NCBI GenBank assembly: GCA_017303975.1
Contig: JAFLBG010000014.1
Span: 1 to 64,000, forward strand
Length of the DNA: 64,000 bases
Origin: Bacteroidota bacterium
GTDB taxonomy: Bacteria > Bacteroidota > Bacteroidia > JAFLBG01
Direction: 5' to 3'
The notes under the pieces are model-generated. The model worked only from the letters and a program-made list of their open reading frames with translations, ran no database searches and was not told the DNA's origin. Positions 24,704 through 31,950 of this stretch are shown one piece after another. Each line of letters starts with the position of its first letter. The stretch's first letter is position 1. Both the position numbers and the translations under genes were made by a program.

Positions 24704-25627
24704 ATGAAAACAACAATTTATCAATCCATTACCGAAAGAATTATTTCTTTTTTAACCCAAGAGAATTTGGACTTCAAAAAACCTTGGATGAATTCCGAAG
24801 AAGTACCCTATAACCCCGTTACAAGAAATTTTTACAGCGGTTTAAATATGCTCATGTTGTCCCTAGAATACGAGCAACGACATTATAAAGTCAACAACTG
24901 GTTAACCTTCAAACAAATCAACGCACAAAATGCCACCCTTAAAAAAGGAGCAAAAGGGTGCGACATCTTTTTTACTTCCTTCTTGTATGTTCATAAGGAA
25001 ACAAAAAATAAAATCCAAGAAGCCGCTTATAAGGTACTAACCGAAAACGAACAGAAAAACTACTTCAAAGAAAGTTTTTTAAAACGCTATTTTGTTTTTA
25101 ATGTGTGCGACTGCGAAGGCTTACAAGAATCTTTTTTACTTCCCAAAAAATGCACCTTTACACCATTTGAAGTGGGACAGTTTGTAAAATTGTTTACCAA
25201 TTTGCACCCCGATTTAAAAATTATTTTTCAAGACCAAGACCGAGCTTATTTTAATCCTACTCTTGACCTTATTAAACTACCTGAAACGTATCAATTTGAA
25301 AAAGAACTTAGTTTTTATCCTGTGTTTTTCCATGAGTTAGCGCATTGGACAGGACACTCTAGCCGATTGAATAGAACACAAATAAATGATAAAAAGAGCG
25401 CTCAATATGCTTTTGAGGAACTTATCGCAGAACTAAGTGCCGTTTTTTCTTGCGCTAGAATGGGTATAAATGTACCCCTTGAAAATTCAGCGGCTTATAT
25501 TAAAACATGGCTAACAGCATTAAAAGAGGATAACCAATTTATTTTTAAAGCGTATCGAAAAGCAACACAGGCAACGAATTTTATTTTTACATCTCAAAAA
25601 ACTAAAGTGCCTGCGCACGCTGACTAG
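24704..25627 (+). CDS. ardC: ArdC-like antirestriction protein with zincin domain
   Basis: This 307-residue protein starts with an ArdC N-terminal single-stranded-DNA-binding-like domain (NPVTRNFYSGLNMLMLSLEY, WLTFKQINAQNATLKKGAKG) and ends with a zinc metallopeptidase domain whose HExxH is HELAHWTGH, followed by YAFEELIAELSAVF (the third ligand Glu). ArdC protects incoming plasmid DNA from host restriction, which fits a conjugative element. The length is close to that of the family. It is the last gene before a strong terminator. Confidence 0.9.
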   Translation: MKTTIYQSITERIISFLTQENLDFKKPWMNSEEVPYNPVTRNFYSGLNMLMLSLEYEQRHYKVNNWLTFKQINAQNATLKKGAKGCDIFFTSFLYVHKETKNKIQEAAYKVLTENEQKNYFKESFLKRYFVFNVCDCEGLQESFLLPKKCTFTPFEVGQFVKLFTNLHPDLKIIFQDQDRAYFNPTLDLIKLPETYQFEKELSFYPVFFHELAHWTGHSSRLNRTQINDKKSAQYAFEELIAELSAVFSCARMGINVPLENSAAYIKTWLTALKEDNQFIFKAYRKATQATNFIFTSQKTKVPAHAD

Positions 25628-25634
25628 CATGGCG

Positions 25635-25682
25635 AACCCTTGTTTTCTTTTTCGGTGAAACGAAAGAAAACAAGGGTTTTTC
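25635..25682 (+). terminator. Rho-independent terminator after the ArdC-like gene
   Basis: AACCCTTGTTTTCTTT pairs perfectly with AAAGAAAACAAGGGTT over 16 bp around a small loop, and a T-rich tail (TTTTCTATTTT) follows. It lies 7 bases after the gene stop. It is the clearest terminator in the window. Confidence 0.85.
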
Positions 25683-25694
25683 TATTTTAAAAAA

Positions 25695-25734
25695 TTTCAA
25701 AAAGCCCCATTGGGCTGCCAGGGACTTTTTGAAA
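25695..25734. other. Second long hairpin between ArdC-like and rep genes
   Basis: TTTCAAAAAGCCC (25695-25707) pairs with GGG-A-CTTTTTGAAA (25721-25734), with one bulged A and a 13-base loop. There is no T-run after it. It may insulate the rep gene from read-through or take part in the rep leader; the role is not shown. Confidence 0.45.
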
Positions 25735-25876
25735 CCAAGCGGATATTAAATTTTAAAAGTTGATAAATACCTGATTGACTGTTTTATTTTACGAGGATAT
25801 TGCCCGAAACTTTAGTAAATTTGGGCGATAGATTCAGGTAGGATTACCAAGGTGTTGATACAATTTTTTATTCACG

Positions 25877-26941
25877 ATGGAAGAAAATAAAAAAGGCAGC
25901 TCGAAAAAGAAAAAAACGGAAATTATGATTCCCGATGTCACGAGCATGACCAATATCAAGCAACCTAATCGTATTACCAACGCAAAGTATGATTATACGA
26001 TTATGCAACAACGCTGTTTCCTTACCATTATCAAGGCTTTGCAAGATACCATCAACCAAGTGGTAAAAGATAGAACAAAGTCCATTCAGCAGTTGCAACT
26101 ATTTCAAACTCCTAACTCGCACATAGAATTTAAAGTTGATTTTAAAGACATAGCCAAAAAACATTCTCAATATAAAGAGGTGTGGGAAGCCGTAATGAAG
26201 CTCTCTACCTCTCCTTTTACCTTTGAAGGGATTGACCCTATTACCGGGGTAGAAGCGATTCGCGTTGGGGGATTATTCGAAGCCTACCTTCCACTTGACC
26301 AAAAGAAAAAGCATTATTTTTCTATTCGTATATCCAAGGATGTGGCAGCGCGCATGGTTATGGTGCAGCAAGGATACACGAATTTCCTATATGAAATCGC
26401 TTACAATGCCAAAAACAAATACACAGCACGCATCTATCAATTAATTTCTCGTTGGAAAGATAAAGGAGGGGCGATTATTGAATATGCGCAGCTTCGTGAA
26501 ATGTTACTCATGGGCGATAAATACAGCGAGTTTAAAGAGTTTAAACGAAATGTCCTTGATGTGGCACATAAAGAACTTTACCAAAAAAGTGATTGCTGGT
26601 TTGAAGTAGCAGGGTTTGAAAGAACGGAAGGAAAAGTTAGCCATGTGAAGTTTAAAATCATTACCGTTGGTCAAATCAAATTCATGGAAACCAAGGCTGA
26701 GAGTATTAAAGGGCTTTTAAAGTTGCACTTTGGTTTTAAGCAAGAACACATGTTAAAAGTTCAACCGCTTCTTGACAATGTAGTGAACCTTGGCGCCATC
26801 CAAATTAAACTACTTGATTTGATGGATGTAATTAGGATTAAAGCGCAGAACGGCAATCCAATTAATAATGTACCTAGCTATGTCCTTACCTCTCTCCTAA
26901 CCCAGTTTAAATTCGAAATTCAGAGGGGGTTGCATGATTGA
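25877..26941 (+). CDS. rep: Rep_3-family plasmid replication initiator
   Basis: This 354-residue protein opens with a lysine-rich tail, then PNRITNAKYDYTIMQQRCFLTIIKALQ, the typical start of winged-helix 1 in RepB/Rep_3 initiators. YNAKNKYTARIYQLISRWKDKGG and the following FKEFKRNVLDVAHKEL region fit winged-helix 2, which contacts iterons. It would bind the repeats that start at its own stop codon and load the host helicase. A 100-residue extension after the second winged helix is longer than in many family members. Confidence 0.85.
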   Translation: MEENKKGSSKKKKTEIMIPDVTSMTNIKQPNRITNAKYDYTIMQQRCFLTIIKALQDTINQVVKDRTKSIQQLQLFQTPNSHIEFKVDFKDIAKKHSQYKEVWEAVMKLSTSPFTFEGIDPITGVEAIRVGGLFEAYLPLDQKKKHYFSIRISKDVAARMVMVQQGYTNFLYEIAYNAKNKYTARIYQLISRWKDKGGAIIEYAQLREMLLMGDKYSEFKEFKRNVLDVAHKELYQKSDCWFEVAGFERTEGKVSHVKFKIITVGQIKFMETKAESIKGLLKLHFGFKQEHMLKVQPLLDNVVNLGAIQIKLLDLMDVIRIKAQNGNPINNVPSYVLTSLLTQFKFEIQRGLHD

Positions 26942-28121
26942 TGTAAGAATCTCTACACCTACCCTATTTGTGCGTAAGAATCTCTACACCTCTACTGTAA
27001 GAATCTCTACACCCCTATGTAAGAATTTCTACACTTTAATGTAGGTTTCTCTACACCTAAATTCCTTGAATGGGTTGTTGTGATTAGGGTATAGGTCACC
27101 TACAATTATCAATATAGATTACAATTTATTCAATTGTAAAAGTATTTAGAATAAATGTGAAACGCGAAAATACTGGTTTTCAAAGGGACCTGAAAATGTG
27201 GCAGTTGCAAGGGAAGAAAAAAATTGAAAAAAATCAAAATCAATTTAAAGATGATTTTTGGCGCGAAATGTAAGAATCTCTACACCTTTGTGTTTAACTA
27301 GTTGATTATTAAATATTTGTCTTTTAGTCCAAATCTTCCACATGTAAGAATCTTTACACCTTTGCCTTTTTAGTCCCCATTACTTCCTAATGTGAGCTTT
27401 AGGATTAGTAGCCAGATGCAACCGAACATTGCTAACCAAATTAGCTATTCTAACCGAATGTCCAATAATGTAGGTTTTTCTACACCTTTTATCGTAATTT
27501 ATTGAATAATAGACGAATACTGTAATTTTTCCGTTTGAGGAATGTCCTTTTTTCTACACCTTTTAACCTTCCTCCCATTAAAACCTTACTTTTACTAGCT
27601 TAAATCGTACTCGAATTAATGTAAGAATTTCTACACCTTTTAGTATAATGTGTTGATAATTAATAATATATGGCTTTTCATGTTGTAATCAAATGTATTA
27701 ATTTCTACACCTTTGAACCTAGCCACAGGGCTTTTCAAAAGGTCCTGCTTTCAAAGTAGCCTATACATGTATGTTTTTCTACACCTTTGGCTCGAATCTC
27801 TTATTTGACAGGTATTTCAACAGAAATGGTTTTCAGGTCGAACCGGAGGGAATGTACTTTTTTCTACACCTTTGGGATTTCTTGGAATGTAAGAATCTCT
27901 ACACCTTTACTTATATATATTTGTTATACAGACTATTACAATCATAAGCTCCGTTGTATTTTTAATTTTTTCCACAACTAAGCTCCTCTATAAGTCGAAT
28001 GTTGCTTTTACTAGATGTAAGAATTTCTACACCTTTGTTCTGAAACAACCATTAATAGGCTGTTCCGAAGGTTTTAAAATTGAACTTGGCACCGGAGAAT
28101 TGTACTTTTTTCTACACCTTT
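26941..28121 (+). repeat. Probable replication origin: 16 same-strand iterons (consensus ATGTAAGAATYTCTACACC plus TTT)
   Basis: Sixteen copies of a 22-bp element, all in one direction, start at 26941, 26972, 26995, 27017, 27039, 27268, 27342, 27468, 27542, 27619, 27693, 27767, 27852, 27887, 28015 and 28100. The core CTACACC is kept in nearly all. The left half occurs as ATGTAAGAAT or as ATGTACTTTT-type variants. The first five copies are almost tandem (22-31 bp); the later ones are mostly 74 bp apart. The rep gene lies directly upstream, so this is the likely vegetative origin. No clear DnaA box was picked. No gene is convincing in the stretch. Confidence 0.8.
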
Positions 28122-28180
28122 CAAGGAATTATAGGTAGCTTTGCGGCACTCAAGAATTTGCATTTTAATTTTGTGGTTCA

Positions 28181-28417
28181 ATGAAGAAGAATAAAGTTTT
28201 ACCAAAGTTCCTGTTATCTGAGTTTCTTGGAAAGACCGTGATAATACACACGCAGTACCCGAAAATGATTTGTGAAGTGAATTTTACCAAACACGACAAT
28301 TCCTTACCTAGCGTTATCGAAATTTGGGAAACTGAGAATTCCTTATCTACCGAGAAGCAAGAAAAGCTTCTCAGTAGAATGCGAGAATGGTATTTGTTTT
28401 CTAAAAGCAGTACTTAA
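28181..28417 (+). CDS. Small unknown protein beside the origin
   Basis: This 78-residue protein starts MKKNKVLPKFLLSEFLGK and contains YPKMICEVNFTKHDNS and LSRMREWYLFSK. I see no signal, membrane segment or known motif. It is probably real because it starts after a clean intergenic region and ends just before an octamer array. A role in copy control is possible from its place but not shown. Confidence 0.4.
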   Translation: MKKNKVLPKFLLSEFLGKTVIIHTQYPKMICEVNFTKHDNSLPSVIEIWETENSLSTEKQEKLLSRMREWYLFSKSST

Positions 28418-28431
28418 CAAAAAAGGTTAAA

Positions 28432-28495
28432 TGTAATTTTACAATATTACATTTTTACAATTTTACAAAAATGTAATTTTACAATTTTGTAAATT
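28432..28495. repeat. Octamer array A: 8 units in strict 8-bp register
   Basis: Eight contiguous octamers, seven matching TRYAA at their first five bases (TGTAA or TACAA), run without a single-base slip. It lies just downstream of the stop of the small partition-protein gene. Most units here read TTACA-like, the reverse of the upstream array, so the parAB operon is flanked by arrays on both sides. Confidence 0.7.
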
Positions 28496-28501
28496 CTTAT
28501 T

Positions 28502-28906
28502 CTAATCTACAAACTTTTCCTTTTTCAATAATTCATATAAAGCCAAACTTCCAAGGTCGCGCATAGAGGTGTTTTTCAACGTAGATAAAATTTTCAGCTT
28601 AGTTAAAAGCTCATTGTATACGGGAAGTGTTCCAGTTTCGCCTGTTCCAATAAATTTTTCAGGGATTAGTTCCTTTGCAATGGCTTGATACCTGTTTCTG
28701 CCCCTTTCCTCTCCATTTGGAATTGGCTTCTTGGCGGATGCCTTCTTTTTTTCTTTCTGAACCAAGGTGTCGATTCTTTTTTCAATATCTACCTTGAAGT
28801 GGTCATCATCAGGATTGCCCTTTCTTACTTCCACTTCCTTTTCTATCTTATCAGAAATTTTATCGAAATTATCGTTGAATAAGAATTTTGATTTTTTTGT
28901 GCTCAT
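28502..28906 (-). CDS. Small DNA-binding partition protein (ParB-like role, probable ribbon-helix-helix C-terminus)
   Basis: This 134-residue protein has a charged, flexible N-terminal half and a C-terminal part (GTLPVYNELLTKLKILSTLK, then TSMRDLGSLALYELLKKE) arranged as one strand and two helices, the ribbon-helix-helix pattern. Small centromere-binding proteins of type Ib ParA systems (ParG, omega, CopG-like) have a flexible basic N-terminus and an RHH end. It follows parA by 11 bases on the same strand. I infer that it binds the octamer arrays. Similarity to larger ParB proteins is not seen. Confidence 0.6.
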   Translation of the reverse strand: MSTKKSKFLFNDNFDKISDKIEKEVEVRKGNPDDDHFKVDIEKRIDTLVQKEKKKASAKKPIPNGEERGRNRYQAIAKELIPEKFIGTGETGTLPVYNELLTKLKILSTLKNTSMRDLGSLALYELLKKEKFVD

Positions 28907-28917
28907 ATGATTTGCTT

Positions 28918-29601
28918 TTAGTTTAGTTTTTCTAAGATTTCATCAAATACTTTTCTAAGTGCTAATTCTTCATTTCCCCAGTTTTTCTTTTTAAAGATAT
29001 CCACCGAGTATTCATTCATCATGTCTTTGTATTTTTCGTAACGAAGTACTGGTACTTCTAGGTGTGGAATCTTTGAAGCCCCAATATACTCAAGGAGTTC
29101 ACGGGTTCTTACTTTCTTCGGTTCAGCTTGGTTAACTAAACAGTAGTAGTGAAAGTCTTCCTTCTCTGATTTTTTCAGTTGTTGGATTTCCTTAATCTTT
29201 TCAATGGTTTCGCGAGAGGACACAAAATCTAACTGAGATGGTTGGATAGGAATAAAAACTACATCACAAGCTAGTAAACCAGATCTTACACCTTTCATAT
29301 CTAATGTTCCCGGCATATCAATTAGAATGATATCGTATTTCCCATGATGCTTACGTAAGGTATCTCGTATTTCCCCTATAGGCGAATAGACAAGGTCATA
29401 CGGAGGTTTTAATTTTGGGTCTTCATTACTCATTCGAATGTCTTCGAGTATTTTCATTAAGGAACGCTGTGGGTCACTGTCCACTACCAACACTTTTTTG
29501 CCAACTTCTTTTGCGCTTAAGGCAATGCCCATTAAGTGGGTTAAGGTTGTTTTTCCACTTCCCCCCTTTTGGGTGTAGAAGCTTATAATTTTTGTTTCCA
29601 T
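28918..29601 (-). CDS. parA: ParA-family partition ATPase
   Basis: This 227-residue protein starts with a deviant Walker A, FYTQKGGSGKTTLTH, and has VLVVDSDPQRSL (Walker A' / aspartate) and DIILIDMPGTLDMKGVRSGLLACD (Walker B). There is no N-terminal DNA-binding domain, so it is of the short type Ib class that pairs with a small RHH protein. It would move plasmid copies over the nucleoid. The start codon lies 9 bases from the main octamer array, so its promoter must lie inside that array. Confidence 0.92.
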   Translation of the reverse strand: METKIISFYTQKGGSGKTTLTHLMGIALSAKEVGKKVLVVDSDPQRSLMKILEDIRMSNEDPKLKPPYDLVYSPIGEIRDTLRKHHGKYDIILIDMPGTLDMKGVRSGLLACDVVFIPIQPSQLDFVSSRETIEKIKEIQQLKKSEKEDFHYYCLVNQAEPKKVRTRELLEYIGASKIPHLEVPVLRYEKYKDMMNEYSVDIFKKKNWGNEELALRKVFDEILEKLN

Positions 29602-29610
29602 AGTGTCAAT

Positions 29611-29866
29611 TGTAAAAATGTAATATTGTAAATATGTAAACTTGTAATAATGTAAAATTACAAAATTGTAAATTTGTAATATTATAATTACAAAAATATG
29701 TAAAAATGTAATATTGTAATTATGTAATAATGTAAACTTATAAACTTGTAATTGTGTAAAACTGTAACATTACAATTATGTAAATATGTAAGAATGTAAT
29801 GTTGTAATATTATAAAAATGTAAAGATGTAATATTGTAATATTGTAAAATTACAATATTGTATAAA
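29611..29866. repeat. Octamer array B: 32 units in strict 8-bp register, probable centromere/operator
   Basis: Reading from 29611 in steps of eight, 24 of 32 units start TGTAA, three start TACAA and three TATAA, so 30 fit TRYAA; the remaining two start CAAAA and TGTAT. The register never slips over 256 bases. The last three bases of each unit are mostly A/T. TGTAA next to TACAA makes local palindromes (TGTAAAATTACA). The array covers the parA promoter region. An 8-bp step suits ribbon-helix-helix dimers. Confidence 0.8.
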
Positions 29867-30022
29867 TACAGTTACCCTTCCTTTCTATTTGGAGTGAACT
29901 TTTCATATGGTAGTATATTCTGCCGTTTTTTCGGATTTACTTAGTGCTGATTTTATTCTTTATCACCTTTATTAAGTAAACCCTTTCTTCGAGGCCCCAA
30001 TAATGGGTGGGTTGCCGCAAAA

Positions 30023-30078
30023 TATAAAATTGTAAAATTACAAAAATGTAATATTGTAAAATTACAAATTTACAAAGA
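30023..30078. repeat. Octamer array C: 7 units in strict 8-bp register
   Basis: Seven octamers, all matching TRYAA (TATAA, TGTAA, TACAA), run in perfect register. The array lies 157 bases from the end of array B and upstream of the mobilisation genes, so it may extend the centromere or control mobilisation. Confidence 0.7.
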
Positions 30079-30464
30079 ACAGCTATACTACTAGTGCTTT
30101 GGAGTCTGTCTCAGGTTCATTCTATTGTTCTTGCACCCGAAAGATATTGTGCATTTTTTGAGGCAATTTGAATTCCCAACTAATTGGCTTTAGAATAGGA
30201 GAAGAAGTAAACCGAATAAGTTTTTCTTTCCCATCGCTATCGGGTAGGAGCCTGTATAACCATCGGGTGAAATGCAAAGATATGTCGTTCAGGAGAAGGA
30301 AGAATGTAATAATATAAATGTGTGTGTAAGGTATTAGCAAGAAGAAAGCACTAATCCGGTGTATTTGAGCTATATATAAAATAGCAAAGCTATTTTGTGA
30401 GTTAATGTATTGTAAATGAGAATTAAAAACGTATATTTAGGCAAATATTAGCACATTTACAGTA
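30079..30464. other. Intergenic region upstream of mobilisation genes; candidate oriT area
   Basis: No convincing gene is seen. It contains a perfect inverted repeat AAAATAGC-AAA-GCTATTTT (30378-30396) and the promoter of the mobilisation operon. Relaxase genes often lie next to their oriT, so this 386-bp region, lying before the accessory protein, is the first place to look for the nick site. A possible 72-codon minus-strand frame (30122-30340) is judged doubtful. Confidence 0.35.
30409..30439 (+). promoter_or_regulatory. Promoter of the mobilisation operon
   Basis: ATTG (30409-30412) and TATATTTA (30432-30439) are separated by 19 bases. The -7 box differs from TAnnTTTG only in the last base. 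A start near 30446 would leave a leader of about 20 bases before the ATG at 30465. The inverted repeat at 30378-30396 lies just upstream. Confidence 0.5.
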
Positions 30465-30914
30465 ATGGAGAAAGCAGTATTAAAAGAGGATAAGATTTCC
30501 GTCTCAGGGCACGTTAAGAAGCTCTTTAAAAGCTATTGTAAGGAACAAGGAGTGGGAATGAAAGAAGGCTTGGACGAGATTCTATTTTTCATCATACGGA
30601 ACAAAATATCATTAAAAACGTTGGATGATTTGCTTGATAAAAATTTGACTAAGGAGGTGTTTCGGTACCATAATTATACGGCTGGTTTTTTAAAGGAATT
30701 TGAAAAGCGACAGTTGGAGGTCATGGGAAAAATTGTGGGGTTGGTTAGAGAGAATGGAAGTGGTTCATCGGAAGTTTCGGAGGTTTACATGAAAGAAATT
30801 TTAGTTAATACCCAATTTTTGATGAATCAAAGTCCGAATCAAAAATTAGCCGAACGGATGATTCACCGAAATGACGAAGCCTTAAAAAAGTTAGCCAATG
30901 ATAACCAAGATTGA
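30465..30914 (+). CDS. BfmA/BtgA-like mobilisation accessory protein
   Basis: This 149-residue protein opens with ISVSGHVKKLFKSYCKEQGVGMKEGLDEILFFIIRNKI, similar to the strand-helix-helix start of BfmA/BtgA mobilisation proteins of Bacteroides. The rest is helical. Such accessory proteins bind oriT and help the relaxase. The gene overlaps the relaxase start by 17 bases, so the pair is translationally coupled. The family call comes from position and general pattern. Confidence 0.6.
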   Translation: MEKAVLKEDKISVSGHVKKLFKSYCKEQGVGMKEGLDEILFFIIRNKISLKTLDDLLDKNLTKEVFRYHNYTAGFLKEFEKRQLEVMGKIVGLVRENGSGSSEVSEVYMKEILVNTQFLMNQSPNQKLAERMIHRNDEALKKLANDNQD

Positions 30915-31950
30915 TAATCCTGAAAAAGCAGAGAGTAAAGATTATACAAATAGGGGAGGGGTTGAACGTTTGCAGAACTATTTAGTAGGTAACGAGGAGA
31001 AGATTGATAAGGATGATTTGTACTTCGATTTTGACCGAGTGAACATTTCCTCTTCGGAAGCAATCGCTCGAATAAACGAAAATCGAAAAGGGTGTAAACA
31101 AGAAGACCACAAATTTTTCTCCATTTCAGTAAATCCATCAAATGAGGAATTGGAGTTTATTGGAAACGATAAAGAGAAGTTTCGAGAGTTTGTTCGCCAT
31201 ACCATGGTTAACTATTCCCTATCCTTTAAAAACGATAAGGTGCAAAAGGAAGATTTAGTGTGGGTGGGAATTATTCACGAGAAAAGATTTTATAGTGAAA
31301 AGGAGGTTGGTGTTTATACCTCCAAGAATGGAACACCTCCAAGTTTTAAAGTGGGCGACCCAAAACCAGGAAATACGATGCATGCGCATATTATTGTTTC
31401 CTCCCGAGATAAATTGATGAAGAAAAATATTCATGCACTTACTGCTAGAAATAATATAAGTAGGCAATTTGAATTAAAGGAATTCCAGCGAAAGAACCAG
31501 CAATCTTTTCAATACATATTTAATTATCGTTCCAATGTGGACATGTACCACGAGACTCAGAAGAGGATTGTAGATAAGCAGTTTATTCAATTAGAAAAGA
31601 TGGGATTTACTTCAGGCACACTTCGTGAATTAAAACAGGTAGGAGAGGAGATGAAATTTAATAAAACCTTTTCTTATAATATGAATTCATTTATCAGGGA
31701 CAGCTCCAATAATTTTCCCATTAAGGATATCCCTGAATATATTCGTAAAGGAAGTAAGAGTTATCGAAGTGAACATCCCGAGGTATTTCAAGACGGGAAT
31801 TTTCAGAAGTTGGAAGAAAAGCCGACTTTTGCCAACAGCGAATTCGAAAAACTTTTAGATACCATTGAAAGCGCGAGTGTGGAAATTGGACAAGGAAAAC
31901 AAGAGAGGGAGGAAAGAAGGAGAAAGAAAAGACGAAAATTTGGACTATGA
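30898..31950 (+). CDS. Relaxase (MobB/DUF5712-like)
   Basis: This 350-residue protein contains KFFSISVNPSNEELEFIG at about residues 73-90 and NTMHAHIIVSSRDK at about 159-172; HAH is the metal-binding HxH motif of relaxases in Bacteroides mobilisation proteins. Conserved-looking aromatic and basic residues follow (REFQRKNQQSFQYIFNY). It would nick oriT and pilot the strand into the recipient. The C-terminus is very basic (RKKRRKFGL). The catalytic tyrosine could not be assigned. It overlaps the coupling-protein gene by 4 bases. Confidence 0.8.
   Translation: MITKIDNPEKAESKDYTNRGGVERLQNYLVGNEEKIDKDDLYFDFDRVNISSSEAIARINENRKGCKQEDHKFFSISVNPSNEELEFIGNDKEKFREFVRHTMVNYSLSFKNDKVQKEDLVWVGIIHEKRFYSEKEVGVYTSKNGTPPSFKVGDPKPGNTMHAHIIVSSRDKLMKKNIHALTARNNISRQFELKEFQRKNQQSFQYIFNYRSNVDMYHETQKRIVDKQFIQLEKMGFTSGTLRELKQVGEEMKFNKTFSYNMNSFIRDSSNNFPIKDIPEYIRKGSKSYRSEHPEVFQDGNFQKLEEKPTFANSEFEKLLDTIESASVEIGQGKQEREERRRKKRRKFGL

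Noticed and set aside
27787-27981. A 64-codon plus-strand frame within the iterons
   Set aside because: It spans iterons, has no family features and no promoter; it is chance coding potential.
26941-28121. A CRISPR array, since ~22-bp repeats alternate with unrelated ~52-bp spacers in places
   Set aside because: Repeats are degenerate and of two classes, spacing varies from 22 to 229 bp, no cas gene is near, and a Rep_3 gene ends exactly at the first repeat. Iterons explain it better.
29611-29866. Dismissing the TGTAA array as random low-complexity AT DNA
   Set aside because: The strict 8-bp register over 32 units, and its recurrence in three other arrays, is not expected from random AT-rich sequence.
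30122-30340. A 72-codon minus-strand frame (LHFTRWLYRLLPDSDGKEK...) in the mobilisation intergenic region
   Set aside because: It has no clear promoter or start context and lies in a likely oriT region. The composition is protein-like in part, so a gene remnant is possible, but support is too thin.
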